64,000 bases of DNA from Acrocarpospora macrocephala (GTDB lineage: Bacteria; Actinomycetota; Actinomycetes; Streptosporangiales; Streptosporangiaceae), in assembly GCF_009687865.1 (NCBI RefSeq), contig NZ_BLAE01000053.1:1-64000 (forward strand), given 5' to 3'. Positions 8,876-16,699 of this stretch are shown piece after piece; positions within the stretch are counted from its first letter, which is position 1; each line of letters starts with the position of its first letter. Under the pieces are notes generated by a model, which had not been told where the DNA came from, did no database searches, and saw nothing but the letters and a program-made list of their open reading frames with translations. The position numbers were made by a program, and so were the translations under genes.

Positions 8876-9334
8876 ATGCGGACTGAGGTGCGGAACGCGG
8901 AGGAGATGCGGGAGCTGGGGGCCCGGATCGCCGGGCTGCTGGGTCCCGGAGATCTGGTCGTGCTGACCGGTGCGCTGGGGGCGGGGAAGACCACCTTGAC
9001 GCAGGGGATCGGGGAAGGGCTGAAGGTGCGGGGGCCGGTCACCTCGCCCACGTTCGTGATCGCCCGGGTGCATCCTCCGTTGGGGGAGGGGCCCGCGCTG
9101 GTGCATGCGGACGCGTACCGGCTGGGGGGCACGCTGGAGGTCGACGATCTTGATTTGGACGCGTCGATCGCCGATTCGGTAACGATTGTGGAGTGGGGGG
9201 AGGGCCTCGTCGAAGATCTTTCGGAGCAGAGGCTCGAAATCCTGATCGAATCCAGCCCCGATGATGATCGGCGAATCGTGCACGTTCGGGGTGTTGGCAG
9301 TCGTTGGTCCGATATCTCTGCCGCATTGATCTAG
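8876..9334 (+). CDS. tsaE: tRNA t6A biosynthesis ATPase TsaE
   Basis: This P-loop ATPase works with TsaB and TsaD in threonylcarbamoyl transfer to A37 of tRNA. Walker A is LTGALGAGKTTL. The family blocks GPVTSPTFVIARVH, LVHADAYRL and VTIVEWGEG are present. I chose ATG 8876 (GGAG six nt upstream, giving MRTEVRNAEEMRELG), though an in-frame ATG at 8852 adds eight residues. In many actinomycetes tsaE lies directly before tsaB; here a lipoprotein/sortase pair separates them. Confidence 0.93.
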   Translation: MRTEVRNAEEMRELGARIAGLLGPGDLVVLTGALGAGKTTLTQGIGEGLKVRGPVTSPTFVIARVHPPLGEGPALVHADAYRLGGTLEVDDLDLDASIADSVTIVEWGEGLVEDLSEQRLEILIESSPDDDRRIVHVRGVGSRWSDISAALI

Positions 9335-9447
9335 GCCGTTACCCGCTGGACCCTTCCACAACTCTGGAGATCAAGAGAAAATGAAGATCTTTGGTAATGG
9401 ATTGGCCTAGGTTTTCGGGGTACAGGTGCGGTGAGAGGGGTGCGCCG

Positions 9448-10086
9448 ATGGGCAAGCTGATTCAGGCCGCGTGTGCGGGGGCGATGTTGATCGGCGTGGT
9501 CGGGTGCTCGGCTGAGGCCCAGACCGGCACGCCTACGGGCTCCCCGTCCCCGTCGGCCTCGTTACCCACCCCGACGGCGTCGCTGTCGGTGATACCCCGG
9601 CAGAACATCCGGGTCGTGGTGGATCCGACGTCGATATCCGGAGGGGTCACCAAGAACGTCCGGGTGACCGCGTTCTGTCCGCCCGCCCAGCCGGGCACCA
9701 CGTACAAGGCCAATGCCCGGTCCGACGCGTTCACCGGCGTCGTCAGCCTCATGCCCCCGACCGTCGCGACCCCCGCCGCGGCCACCCCGGCGGCCACCGA
9801 ACCCAGGCTGACCGGTGTCGCGCTGCTCAACCCCAACGCCAAAGCCGGGGGATACCGGGTGGAAGTGCGCTGCGAGGCCACCAACGACGTCGGCAACGCC
9901 CGCTTCCGGGTGACCGCCCCACCCGCCGACACCTTCCCCACCAAGGCGCCTGGCGCCGGCGGCGGCGGCACGGCCGCGGGCGGCCCCGAGGAATCCTCCG
10001 GCCTGCCGATCACCCCGATCACGCTCGGCCTGCTGACCGCGTTCTTCGTCGGCATCGCCGTAGCCCGCAGGCGCAACCGGGGCTGA
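9448..10086 (+). CDS. Lipoprotein with C-terminal membrane anchor, sortase partner
   Basis: From ATG 9448 (GAGAGGGG upstream; an earlier ATG at 9391 spoils the signal) the protein is about 212 residues. It has a lipobox VVGC with C20 as the lipidation site, then a Ser/Thr/Pro-rich linker. A ~110-residue domain with two cysteines (TAFCPP, EVRCEA) follows, then a Gly-rich linker. The end is a hydrophobic helix (TPITLGLLTAFFVGIAVA) followed by RRRNRG. The helix plus positive tail resembles a sorting signal or a plain anchor, but no clear LPxTG/LAxTG is visible; SSGLPITP is the nearest. It lies 3 nt upstream of the sortase gene, so they are one operon. Confidence 0.75.
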   Translation: MGKLIQAACAGAMLIGVVGCSAEAQTGTPTGSPSPSASLPTPTASLSVIPRQNIRVVVDPTSISGGVTKNVRVTAFCPPAQPGTTYKANARSDAFTGVVSLMPPTVATPAAATPAATEPRLTGVALLNPNAKAGGYRVEVRCEATNDVGNARFRVTAPPADTFPTKAPGAGGGGTAAGGPEESSGLPITPITLGLLTAFFVGIAVARRRNRG

Positions 10087-10089
10087 GAT

Positions 10090-10644
10090 TTGGCCAGCTC
10101 CACCCGCTCGTGGATCATCGCGGGAGTGATCACGGGATTCGTCCTGGTCGCGATCGGCAAACCGCACATCGACGAGCAGACCGCGACCCGCTCCTCCGCC
10201 GTGCCCGAACGCATCGACATCCCCACCCTCGACCTCAAGGCCCCCCTGATGGAACTCGGCCTGACCGGCGCGGGCGACGTCGAACTCCCCCCCTACGAAA
10301 AGCCCAAAGTCGCCGGCTGGTACACCGGCAGCGCCGTCCCCGGCGACACCGGCGCCTCCGTCATCATCGGCCATGTCGACACGAAATCCGCCCCCGCCGT
10401 CTTCTACCGCCTCCGCGAACTCCGCAAAGGCGCCACCGTCAAAGTCCACCGCAACGACGGCAAAACCATCGCCTACACCGTCGACTCAGTCGAACAAATC
10501 CCCAAAGACAGATTCCCCGCCAGAAGCGTCTACACCGGCGATGGCCTCCGCCTGGTCACCTGCGGCGGCACCTTCGACTGGAAAAACCACGAATACCAAG
10601 ACAACATCATCGTGTACGCCTCCCGCGTGACCAGCTCAGCCTGA
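10090..10644 (+). CDS. Class F sortase
   Basis: A 184-residue protein has an N-terminal membrane helix (SWIIAGVITGFVLVAIG) and a sortase beta-barrel. Catalytic His95 is in IIGHVD and Cys158 in LVTCGGTFD. The C-terminal strand is YQDNIIVYA. It starts at TTG 10090. Class F sortases in actinobacteria usually have Arg in a YRDN context 12 residues after the Cys; here that position is Gln170 (EYQDN). The enzyme may use another residue or be less active. Its partner lipoprotein is immediately upstream. Confidence 0.85.
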   Translation: MASSTRSWIIAGVITGFVLVAIGKPHIDEQTATRSSAVPERIDIPTLDLKAPLMELGLTGAGDVELPPYEKPKVAGWYTGSAVPGDTGASVIIGHVDTKSAPAVFYRLRELRKGATVKVHRNDGKTIAYTVDSVEQIPKDRFPARSVYTGDGLRLVTCGGTFDWKNHEYQDNIIVYASRVTSSA

Positions 10645-10730
10645 CGAAGGTCTTCGCGATAACCCTTCTGAAACGTGACGATCCGGTCTTCCGGCGGGCG
10701 GGGTCGGCGGAAGGGCTAGGCTTGTTGTTC

Positions 10731-11441
10731 GTGCTGGTCCTGGCCTTTGATACCGCGACTCCCGCCGTGACGGCCGCGTTGCATGACGGAACGCGCGTGC
10801 TGGCCGAGTCCACGACGGTTGACGCGCGACGTCATGGGGAGTTGCTCGCTCCGGCGATTGAGGCGGTGCTCGCTGAATCGGGGGCTTCGCTGGGTGAGGT
10901 GACCGCGGTCGTGGCGGGGGCCGGGCCGGGGCCGTACACGGGGTTGCGGGTTGGGTTGATGACGGCGCGCGCGTTGGGCGCGACCCTGGGTGTGCCGGCG
11001 TTCGGTGTTTGTACGCTTGATGCGCTGGCGTATGCGACGGAGTCGGCCGATCCTTTCGTGGTGGTGACGGACGCGCGGCGGAAGGAACTCTTCTGGGCGC
11101 GGTATGGCGATGCCAGGACCAGGGTCGATGGGCCGAGGGTGGCGCGGCCGCACGATGTGCCGGATGGTTTGCCGATCGTGGGGGTCCGGCTTTATGAGGA
11201 GATCGTCGGTGAGGTGAGTGGGCCGGAGCATCTGTCGGCGGGTGCGTTGGCCGCTCTCGCCGCTGAGCGGCTGGCGGGGTTGACGCCCGAGCAGGCGTTG
11301 GTGGTGGCGCGGTTGCCTGAGGGCAGGATTGACTCCGAGGAGGCCGCGCAAGGTCGGGGAGTGCTGGGTCCGGCCGTTCCCATCTACCTGCGCCGGCCCG
11401 ACGCTCAGATCCCGGGGGCGCCGAAGAAGGTGACGGCGTGA
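10731..11441 (+). CDS. tsaB: tRNA t6A biosynthesis protein TsaB
   Basis: The 236-residue ASKHA-fold partner of TsaD begins VLVLAFDTATPAVTAAL. It contains RRHGELLAPAIEAVLAE, VVAGAGPGPYTGLRVGLMTA and VVTDARRKELFWARY. The start is likely GTG 10731, although the TTG codons at 10722 and 10725 are better spaced from AAGGG at 10711-10715. Its stop overlaps the rimI start (GTGA), so tsaB, rimI and tsaD are translationally coupled. Confidence 0.93.
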   Translation: MLVLAFDTATPAVTAALHDGTRVLAESTTVDARRHGELLAPAIEAVLAESGASLGEVTAVVAGAGPGPYTGLRVGLMTARALGATLGVPAFGVCTLDALAYATESADPFVVVTDARRKELFWARYGDARTRVDGPRVARPHDVPDGLPIVGVRLYEEIVGEVSGPEHLSAGALAALAAERLAGLTPEQALVVARLPEGRIDSEEAAQGRGVLGPAVPIYLRRPDAQIPGAPKKVTA

Positions 11442-11905
11442 TCGGCCAGGCGCCAGTGGCCGCCCTCCGGCAGATGACCGAGCGCGACATCGCCGATGTG
11501 GTCGCGGTCGAGCGGGCCACCTTCCCCTTGGACGCGTGGACCGAAGGCATGCTCCGCGGCGAGCTGGCCGACCAGCCCCGCACCCGCCACTACCTGGTCG
11601 CCGAAGTGGAGGGCAGGATCGTCGGCTACGCGGGCCTCGCCGTCGCCGCCGACCAGGCCGACGTGCAGACCATCGCCGTCTACGCCGACCATCGCCGCGC
11701 CGGCATCGGCTCCCAGCTCCTGACCGCGCTCCTCGCCGAAGCCGCCCGCCGCGGGGCCACCAAGATCTTCCTAGAGGTCCGGGCCGACAACCCGCCCGCC
11801 CAGACCATGTACACCAACTTCGGCTTCGAGGCGTACGGCGTGCGCCGCGCCTACTACGACGACGGCACCGACGCGATCACGATGATGAGGGAACTCGATG
11901 GCTGA
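11438..11905 (+). CDS. rimI: Ribosomal-protein-alanine N-acetyltransferase (RimI-like GNAT)
   Basis: The 155-residue GNAT enzyme probably acetylates N-termini such as ribosomal protein S18. Visible motifs are [18 protein letters not shown] (motif C region), [24 protein letters not shown] (acetyl-CoA pyrophosphate loop) and [32 protein letters not shown] 11438 overlaps the tsaB stop and its own stop overlaps tsaD by 8 nt. Fusion or linkage of rimI with tsaB/tsaD is standard in bacteria. Confidence 0.93.
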   Translation: MIGQAPVAALRQMTERDIADVVAVERATFPLDAWTEGMLRGELADQPRTRHYLVAEVEGRIVGYAGLAVAADQADVQTIAVYADHRRAGIGSQLLTALLAEAARRGATKIFLEVRADNPPAQTMYTNFGFEAYGVRRAYYDDGTDAITMMRELDG

Positions 11906-12920
11906 CCAGCCGATCGTCCTGGGGATCGAGACATCCTGCGACGAGACGGGCATCGGCATCGTGCGCGGGCACACGCTGCTCGCCGACACGATCGCCTCCA
12001 GCATCGACGAGCACGCCCGTTTCGGCGGGGTGGTGCCCGAGGTGGCCTCTCGCGCGCACCTGGACGCGATGTCCCCCACCGTGGAAAGCGCCCTGGCCAA
12101 AGCTGGTTTGCGGCTGGCCGACATCGACGCCATCGCGGTGACGGCGGGCCCCGGCCTCGCGGGCGCGCTCCTGGTCGGGGTCGCGGCGGCGAAGGCGTAC
12201 GCGCTGGGGCTCGGCATCCCGCTCTACGGGGTCAACCATCTGGCCGCCCACGTCGCCGTCGACCAGCTCGAACACGGGCCGCTCCCCAAGCCCTGCCTGG
12301 CCATGCTGGTCTCCGGCGGCCACTCCTCGCTCCTGCTCGTCCCCGATGTGGCAAAAGAAGTGATCTCGCTCGGCTCCACCGTGGACGACGCGGCGGGCGA
12401 GGCTTTCGACAAGGTCGCCCGCGTGCTCGGCCTGCCCTTCCCGGGTGGCCCTCACATCGACCGTGCCGCCCGCGACGGCTCGGCCACCGCGATCGCCTTC
12501 CCGCGCGGCAAGGCCGATGACGGCACTCTCGATTTCTCTTTCTCCGGCCTCAAAACCGCCGTCGCCCGCTACGTGGAGAAGCACGGCGGCTCCCTGTCCA
12601 TCCCCGACGTGGCCGCGTCCTTCCAGGAGGCCGTCGTCGACGTCCTCACCCGCAAGGCCCTGGCCGCCTGCGCCCAGCACGACGTCCACGACCTCCTCAT
12701 CGGCGGCGGCGTCGCCGCCAACTCCCGCCTCCGCGCCCTGGCCCAGGAACGCTGCGACGCGGCAGGCGTGCGTTTGCGCGTCCCCCGCCCGGGTTTGTGC
12801 ACCGACAACGGCGCCATGGTCGCGGCTCTGGGCGCGAACCTCTTGGAGGCCGGCATCGCGCCATCCCCGCTGACGATCCCCGCGGACTCCTCGCTCCCCA
12901 TCACCACCATCCACGTCTGA
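11898..12920 (+). CDS. tsaD: tRNA N6-adenosine threonylcarbamoyltransferase TsaD
   Basis: The 340-residue Kae1/TsaD catalytic subunit begins with [11 protein letters not shown]. Metal ligands H114 and H118 lie in [27 protein letters not shown] and [11 protein letters not shown] are all present. It installs t6A on ANN-decoding tRNAs. The last five codons and the stop are part of a 26-bp sequence that is repeated perfectly at 18840-18865, so its 3' end is the left boundary of an apparent insertion. Confidence 0.97.
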   Translation: MADQPIVLGIETSCDETGIGIVRGHTLLADTIASSIDEHARFGGVVPEVASRAHLDAMSPTVESALAKAGLRLADIDAIAVTAGPGLAGALLVGVAAAKAYALGLGIPLYGVNHLAAHVAVDQLEHGPLPKPCLAMLVSGGHSSLLLVPDVAKEVISLGSTVDDAAGEAFDKVARVLGLPFPGGPHIDRAARDGSATAIAFPRGKADDGTLDFSFSGLKTAVARYVEKHGGSLSIPDVAASFQEAVVDVLTRKALAACAQHDVHDLLIGGGVAANSRLRALAQERCDAAGVRLRVPRPGLCTDNGAMVAALGANLLEAGIAPSPLTIPADSSLPITTIHV

Positions 12921-12930
12921 TCTTCTGGGT
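12905..12930 (+). repeat. Left 26-bp direct repeat, overlapping the tsaD 3' end
   Basis: This 26-bp sequence starts CACCATCCACGTCTGATC and ends TTCTGGGT. It is identical at 18840-18865. It covers the last codons and stop of tsaD plus 10 nt. The two copies flank a 5.9-kb module (TetR, ABC importer, M24 protein, RidA), as expected for a target-site or recombination duplication. Confidence 0.9.
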
Positions 12931-13003
12931 CCGGTGCGGTCGCGTGCCGGAGGTGACCGGCGGGCGGTTCATGTAGCGAGTCGCTGAAGGGTCGGCACAG
13001 GCG

Positions 13004-13053
13004 GTGATCCGCGAACCGGTCCGCAACCCCGCGCGGCCGGTTCGGCGGATCAC
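13004..13053. terminator. Long hairpin between convergent tsaD and tetR
   Basis: GTGATCCGCGAACCGG (13004-13019) pairs with CCGGTTCGGCGGATCAC (13037-13053) with one bulged base, around a GC-rich loop. It lies between the tsaD stop and the stop of the convergent TetR gene. There is no long T-run, as is common in actinomycetes. Confidence 0.55.
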
Positions 13054-13064
13054 TCGTGTCCCTC

Positions 13065-13727
13065 TCAGGAATCGGGGTTCGCCGTCACGTAGCCCGTCAC
13101 CATGTCCGACAGGAGTTTGCGCAGGCGCTCGCGGTTCTCCGGCGTCGCGGGGTTGCTCTCGAACAGCCACTCGAACGTGAACTGGTTCGACATGCGGAAG
13201 AAGCTGAAGCTGGTGATCGCGAAGTGGAGGTCCACGGCGTCGATCCCCTGCCGGAAGACGCCCGTGCGCAGACCCCGTTCGACGATCTCCGACAGCAGCG
13301 CCAGCGCCGGGCTGGCGAGCTCGTCGCGCACCCCGGACTTCCGCAGCTGTTCCCCCCGCAGGATGTTCTCCCCCGCCATGAGCCGCACGAAGTCCGGATG
13401 GCGTTCGTGGTAGTCGAAGGTCAGCTCGATCACGCGGCGCAGTGCGGTGAGCGGATCGAGATCGCCCACGTGCACCTGCTGCTCCTCGGCCCTGATGCTG
13501 GCGATCGAGCGTTCCAGCACCGCCCGGTAGAGCCCTTCCTTGTCGCCGAAGTAGTAGTAGATCATCTTCTTCGTCGTCTGGGTCCGCAGCGCGATGTCGT
13601 CGATCCGCGCGCCGGTGTAGCCCTTGTCGGCGAATTCCTCGGTCGCCACCTTCAAGATGTCGTCACGAGCGTCCTGCCGGGTGCCCGGCCCTTTTCGCCG
13701 CGTGTTGCCAGCCTTCGCGTTCGACAC
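13065..13727 (-). CDS. TetR-family repressor of the adjacent ABC/M24/RidA operon
   Basis: This 220-residue TetR regulator has its HTH at residues ~20-66 (DILKVATEEFADKGYTGARIDDIALR, then KKMIYYYFGDKEGLYRAV). An all-helical ligand domain follows. It is divergent from the importer operon. The 234-nt spacer holds two matching copies of TCACCANTTNGTGA, one 22 nt before this gene's start and one about 56 nt before the permease start. Autoregulation and control of the operon are therefore likely. The ligand is unknown and is presumably the imported compound or a breakdown product. Confidence 0.9.
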   Translation of the reverse strand: MSNAKAGNTRRKGPGTRQDARDDILKVATEEFADKGYTGARIDDIALRTQTTKKMIYYYFGDKEGLYRAVLERSIASIRAEEQQVHVGDLDPLTALRRVIELTFDYHERHPDFVRLMAGENILRGEQLRKSGVRDELASPALALLSEIVERGLRTGVFRQGIDAVDLHFAITSFSFFRMSNQFTFEWLFESNPATPENRERLRKLLSDMVTGYVTANPDS

Positions 13728-13748
13728 CCGTCCGCCTGTTCTCTCACA

Positions 13749-13762
13749 TCACCAGTTGGTGA
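13749..13762. promoter_or_regulatory. TetR operator copy 1 (TCACCAGTTGGTGA)
   Basis: This palindrome has 6-bp arms and a 2-nt centre, 22 nt upstream of the tetR start. It matches the second site at 13893-13906 at 12 of 14 positions, with both arms conserved except one base. Confidence 0.65.
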
Positions 13763-13892
13763 CTTCGACTGAGGTCCAGGTTAGCGACTGCGCGGACGAG
13801 AGTACAGAGGTCTCTACCTGTGCCTGAAGCGGAATCAGTCGACATCGGGGTATGGACGTTCGTCGACATGGCGTTGTACGGTTGCGCCCTGT

Positions 13893-13906
13893 TCACCATT
13901 TAGTGA
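13893..13906. promoter_or_regulatory. TetR operator copy 2 within TGTTCACCATTTAGTGAACA
   Basis: The core TCACCATTTAGTGA lies inside a 20-bp inverted repeat (13890-13909) with perfect 7-bp arms TGTTCAC/GTGAACA. It sits about 55 nt before the permease start, in the position of an operator over the importer promoter. Confidence 0.7.
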
Positions 13907-13961
13907 ACAAAACATCGCCCTCTCTGCGCGGATTGCCGCGAGGCAGATTCGAGAGGTAATC

Positions 13962-14804
13962 ATGACCGACCTTCACATCCCGAGTCCCGCCAAACCCCAT
14001 GGTGGGCCCGCTCTCCGCGACAACGCCCGTGCCCGCACCTCGCGAGGCGCCCACCGCGGGCCGCTGGCCATCTCGATCGCCGGGATCGCGGGGCTGCTGG
14101 CGCTGTGGGAACTGATCGTGCACACGTTTGACATCCCCGGCTACCTGCTGGCGGGCCCGTGGGAAGCGCTCGCCGAGATCGCCGCCGCCCCGGGTTTTTA
14201 CTGGCAGCACAGCCTGATGACGCTGGAGGCGTCGGCGCTGGGCTTCGGCGCCGGCGGTGTGCTCGGCGTCATATGCGGTGCCGTGATCTTCTATGTGCCG
14301 GCCATCCGGCATGTGCTCTACCCGTCACTGATCGCGGTGAACACGATCCCCAAGGTCGCCATCGCCCCGCTGTTCATCGTCTGGTTCGGCTTCGGGCTGG
14401 AGTCCAAGAGCTTCGTGGCCCTGTCCATCGCGTTCTTCCCGCTGGTGATCAGCACGTTCGACGGGCTCGCCTCGGTCCCATCGGAGCTGCGGGAACTGGC
14501 CAGGATCAACCGGGCGTCGAAGTGGAACCAGATGCGCAAGATCGAGTTGATCCACTGCCTGCCCTCCATCTTCACCGGCATGAAGATCTCGATCTCGATG
14601 GCCGTCGGTGGCGCCGTCGTCGGCGAGTTCATCGCCGGTAACTCCGGCCTCGGCTTCGTGATCCTGGTGGCGAACAGCCAGGTGAACCTGACGTCGATGT
14701 TCGCCGCCTTCATCTGCCTGGCAGTGATGTCACTGGCGCTGTTCATGGTCGTCGACCACCTGGGCCGGATTCTCCTGCCCTGGAATGTCGCCACTTCGAA
14801 GTGA
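13962..14804 (+). CDS. ABC importer permease, NitT/TauT/SsuC type
   Basis: The 280-residue permease has about six membrane helices. The cytoplasmic EAA loop is visible as ELARINRASKWNQMRKIELIHCLPSIFTGMKISI. It begins with a ~30-residue polar tail (ATG 13962, GAGAGG ribosome site). The closest known groups are permeases for sulfonate, nitrate, taurine or thiamine-precursor (NMT1/THI5-like) uptake. It forms an operon with the lipoprotein and ATPase that follow. The substrate is not determined by sequence. Confidence 0.9.
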   Translation: MTDLHIPSPAKPHGGPALRDNARARTSRGAHRGPLAISIAGIAGLLALWELIVHTFDIPGYLLAGPWEALAEIAAAPGFYWQHSLMTLEASALGFGAGGVLGVICGAVIFYVPAIRHVLYPSLIAVNTIPKVAIAPLFIVWFGFGLESKSFVALSIAFFPLVISTFDGLASVPSELRELARINRASKWNQMRKIELIHCLPSIFTGMKISISMAVGGAVVGEFIAGNSGLGFVILVANSQVNLTSMFAAFICLAVMSLALFMVVDHLGRILLPWNVATSK

Positions 14805-14826
14805 CCGAGAAAGTGATGCAGCTCCG

Positions 14827-15855
14827 ATGATCTCTCGCGCACTGCACGGGGCCGTGGGCCTCGCCGTGGCCACCGCGCTGCTGACCGGCTGCTCCGCCGC
14901 GTCATCCGGCCGGGAGCAGGTCACCTTCATGATGGACGTCGCCCTGCTCCCCAAACACGCACTGTTCTACGCGGCCGTGGACCAGGGATTTTACCGCGCC
15001 GCCGGCTTCGACGTCATGATCGTCCCCGGATCCGGCTCGAAGAACACCGCCCTGGCCGTGGCGTCCGGGCGGGTCTCCTTCGGGTTCGCCGACTTCGGCC
15101 AGACCGCGCTGGCGCGGTCCCAAGGCGCCAAGGTCAAGCAGCTGGGACTCGTCCAGGCGCGGACCGCCTACGCCACCATCACCACCAGCGACACCGGAAT
15201 CAGGCGATGGCCGGACCTGAAGGGCAAGAAGGTCGCGACCGAGGCCGGCGGCGCGATGGCGGCGATGTTCCCGCTCGCCCGCGAACGGGCCGGCCTCAAG
15301 GAATCGGACGTGCAGCTGATCGCCGCCAGCGGCCCGGCCAAGATTCCCGGACTGCTCAGCGGGCAGTGGGACGCCACCCTGGCGTTCTACAACTCCGATC
15401 AGCCGGTGCTCGTCTCGCTGGGTTACACCCCGGTGATGCTGAAGTGGAGCGACCTCGGAATCTCCATGTACGGCAACGGGATCATCGCCGGCGACGAGGC
15501 GATCGCCGGTGATCCCGACCGCGTCAGGCGCTTCGTGACCGCCACGCTCCGCGGCGTCAAGTGGGCCTGCGATCACCAGGACCAAGCCGGCCGATCCCTG
15601 CTCGGCCATGTCCGGCTGATGAACCAGAAGGCCGCTCAAGCGGGAGTCGCCTCCGCATGCGACCTGGTGTGGAGCGAGGAAACGCGGGCCCGCGGCCTCG
15701 GCGTGATGACCGACGCCGGTGTGCGGCACGTGCTGGACCTGACCGGCCGGTACCTGAAGGCCGACACGGGCGGCGTACGGCCCGCCGATCTGTACACCGA
15801 CGAGTTCCTGGCGCCGATCGGCCCGGCGACGGTCATCGACGCCCCCCACAACTGA
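14827..15855 (+). CDS. ABC importer substrate-binding lipoprotein, NMT1/THI5-like
   Basis: From ATG 14827 the protein is 342 residues. It has a lipobox LLTGC (C22) and an NMT1/SsuA-type periplasmic-binding fold. Family segments are KHALFYAAVDQGFYRAAGFDVMIVPGSGSKNTALAVASGRVSFGFADFGQTALA, WPDLKGKKVATEAGG and LLSGQWDATLAFYNSD (given here as landmarks). An in-frame ATG at 14785 would place the signal peptide internally, so the later start is preferred. Relatives bind pyrimidine precursors, sulfonates or other small nitrogenous ligands. Confidence 0.88.
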   Translation: MISRALHGAVGLAVATALLTGCSAASSGREQVTFMMDVALLPKHALFYAAVDQGFYRAAGFDVMIVPGSGSKNTALAVASGRVSFGFADFGQTALARSQGAKVKQLGLVQARTAYATITTSDTGIRRWPDLKGKKVATEAGGAMAAMFPLARERAGLKESDVQLIAASGPAKIPGLLSGQWDATLAFYNSDQPVLVSLGYTPVMLKWSDLGISMYGNGIIAGDEAIAGDPDRVRRFVTATLRGVKWACDHQDQAGRSLLGHVRLMNQKAAQAGVASACDLVWSEETRARGLGVMTDAGVRHVLDLTGRYLKADTGGVRPADLYTDEFLAPIGPATVIDAPHN

Positions 15856-15886
15856 CCTCTCCCGGCCCCATCGAAGCGAGACCACC

Positions 15887-16663
15887 ATGACGACGTCCCC
15901 TGTGATCGAACTCGACGCTGTCGGGATGACCTACCGCAGCCGCAAGGAGACCAACACCGTCCTCGACGGGTGCACGCTCAGCGTCGGCCGCGGCGAGTTC
16001 GTCTCGATCGTCGGCCATTCCGGCGGCGGAAAGACGACCCTCCTGCGCATCATCTCCGGGCTGATCCATCCCACCGAGGGCTCGGTGTGGGTGAACGGCC
16101 AGCACCTCGACCAGTCGCTGAGCGACATGTCGATGGTGTTCCAGAAGCCGGTCCTGTTGCCCTGGCGCAACAACCTGCAGAACGTGTTGCTGCCCATGGA
16201 GTTCCGCGGCCGGGTCACCGACACCATGCGCGCCTACGCGATGGAACTCCTCGAGATGACCGGGCTGAAGGACACCGCCCGGCGCCATCCGTACGAACTG
16301 AGCGGCGGCATGCAGCAGCGGGTCGCGATCTGCCGGGCACTGGTGTCGCATCCCGACATCATGCTCATGGACGAGCCGTTCGGCGCGCTCGACGCCATGA
16401 CCCGGGATTCGATGAACCTCGAACTGCAACGCATCTGGTCGGAAACCGGCCGGAGCATTCTCTTCGTCACCCACAGCATCCCCGAGGCGGTGTTCCTCAG
16501 CGACCGCGTCGTCGTCATCGGAGGCAAGCCCGGCCGGGTCGTCGCGGACATCGCCGTCGACCTGCCCCGACCGCGTACCAAGGCCCATCGCTACACGCCC
16601 GAGTTCTACGAGTACGAGCAGCAGATCTCCGAACTCATCGGGGCGAAGGAATCCATCGCCTAG
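15887..16663 (+). CDS. ABC importer ATPase, NitT/TauT/SsuB type
   Basis: The 258-residue ATPase has Walker A GHSGGGKTTLL (43-53), the Q-loop in MVFQKPVLLPW, signature LSGGMQQR and Walker B IMLMDEPFGALDAM. The switch His is in FVTHSIPEAVFLSDRVVVI. It completes the importer with the permease and lipoprotein upstream. The M24 gene starts 36 nt later, so the hydrolase is very likely co-transcribed. Confidence 0.93.
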   Translation: MTTSPVIELDAVGMTYRSRKETNTVLDGCTLSVGRGEFVSIVGHSGGGKTTLLRIISGLIHPTEGSVWVNGQHLDQSLSDMSMVFQKPVLLPWRNNLQNVLLPMEFRGRVTDTMRAYAMELLEMTGLKDTARRHPYELSGGMQQRVAICRALVSHPDIMLMDEPFGALDAMTRDSMNLELQRIWSETGRSILFVTHSIPEAVFLSDRVVVIGGKPGRVVADIAVDLPRPRTKAHRYTPEFYEYEQQISELIGAKESIA

Positions 16664-16699
16664 CCCCAGCCGAAATGAATCTCCGAAAGGAAGTGAACG

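Noticed and set aside
10110-10730. N-terminal extension of the frame that ends as TsaB
   Set aside because: The first ~200 residues are an Arg/His/Pro-rich out-of-frame reading of the sortase gene. TsaB homology begins at GTG 10731.
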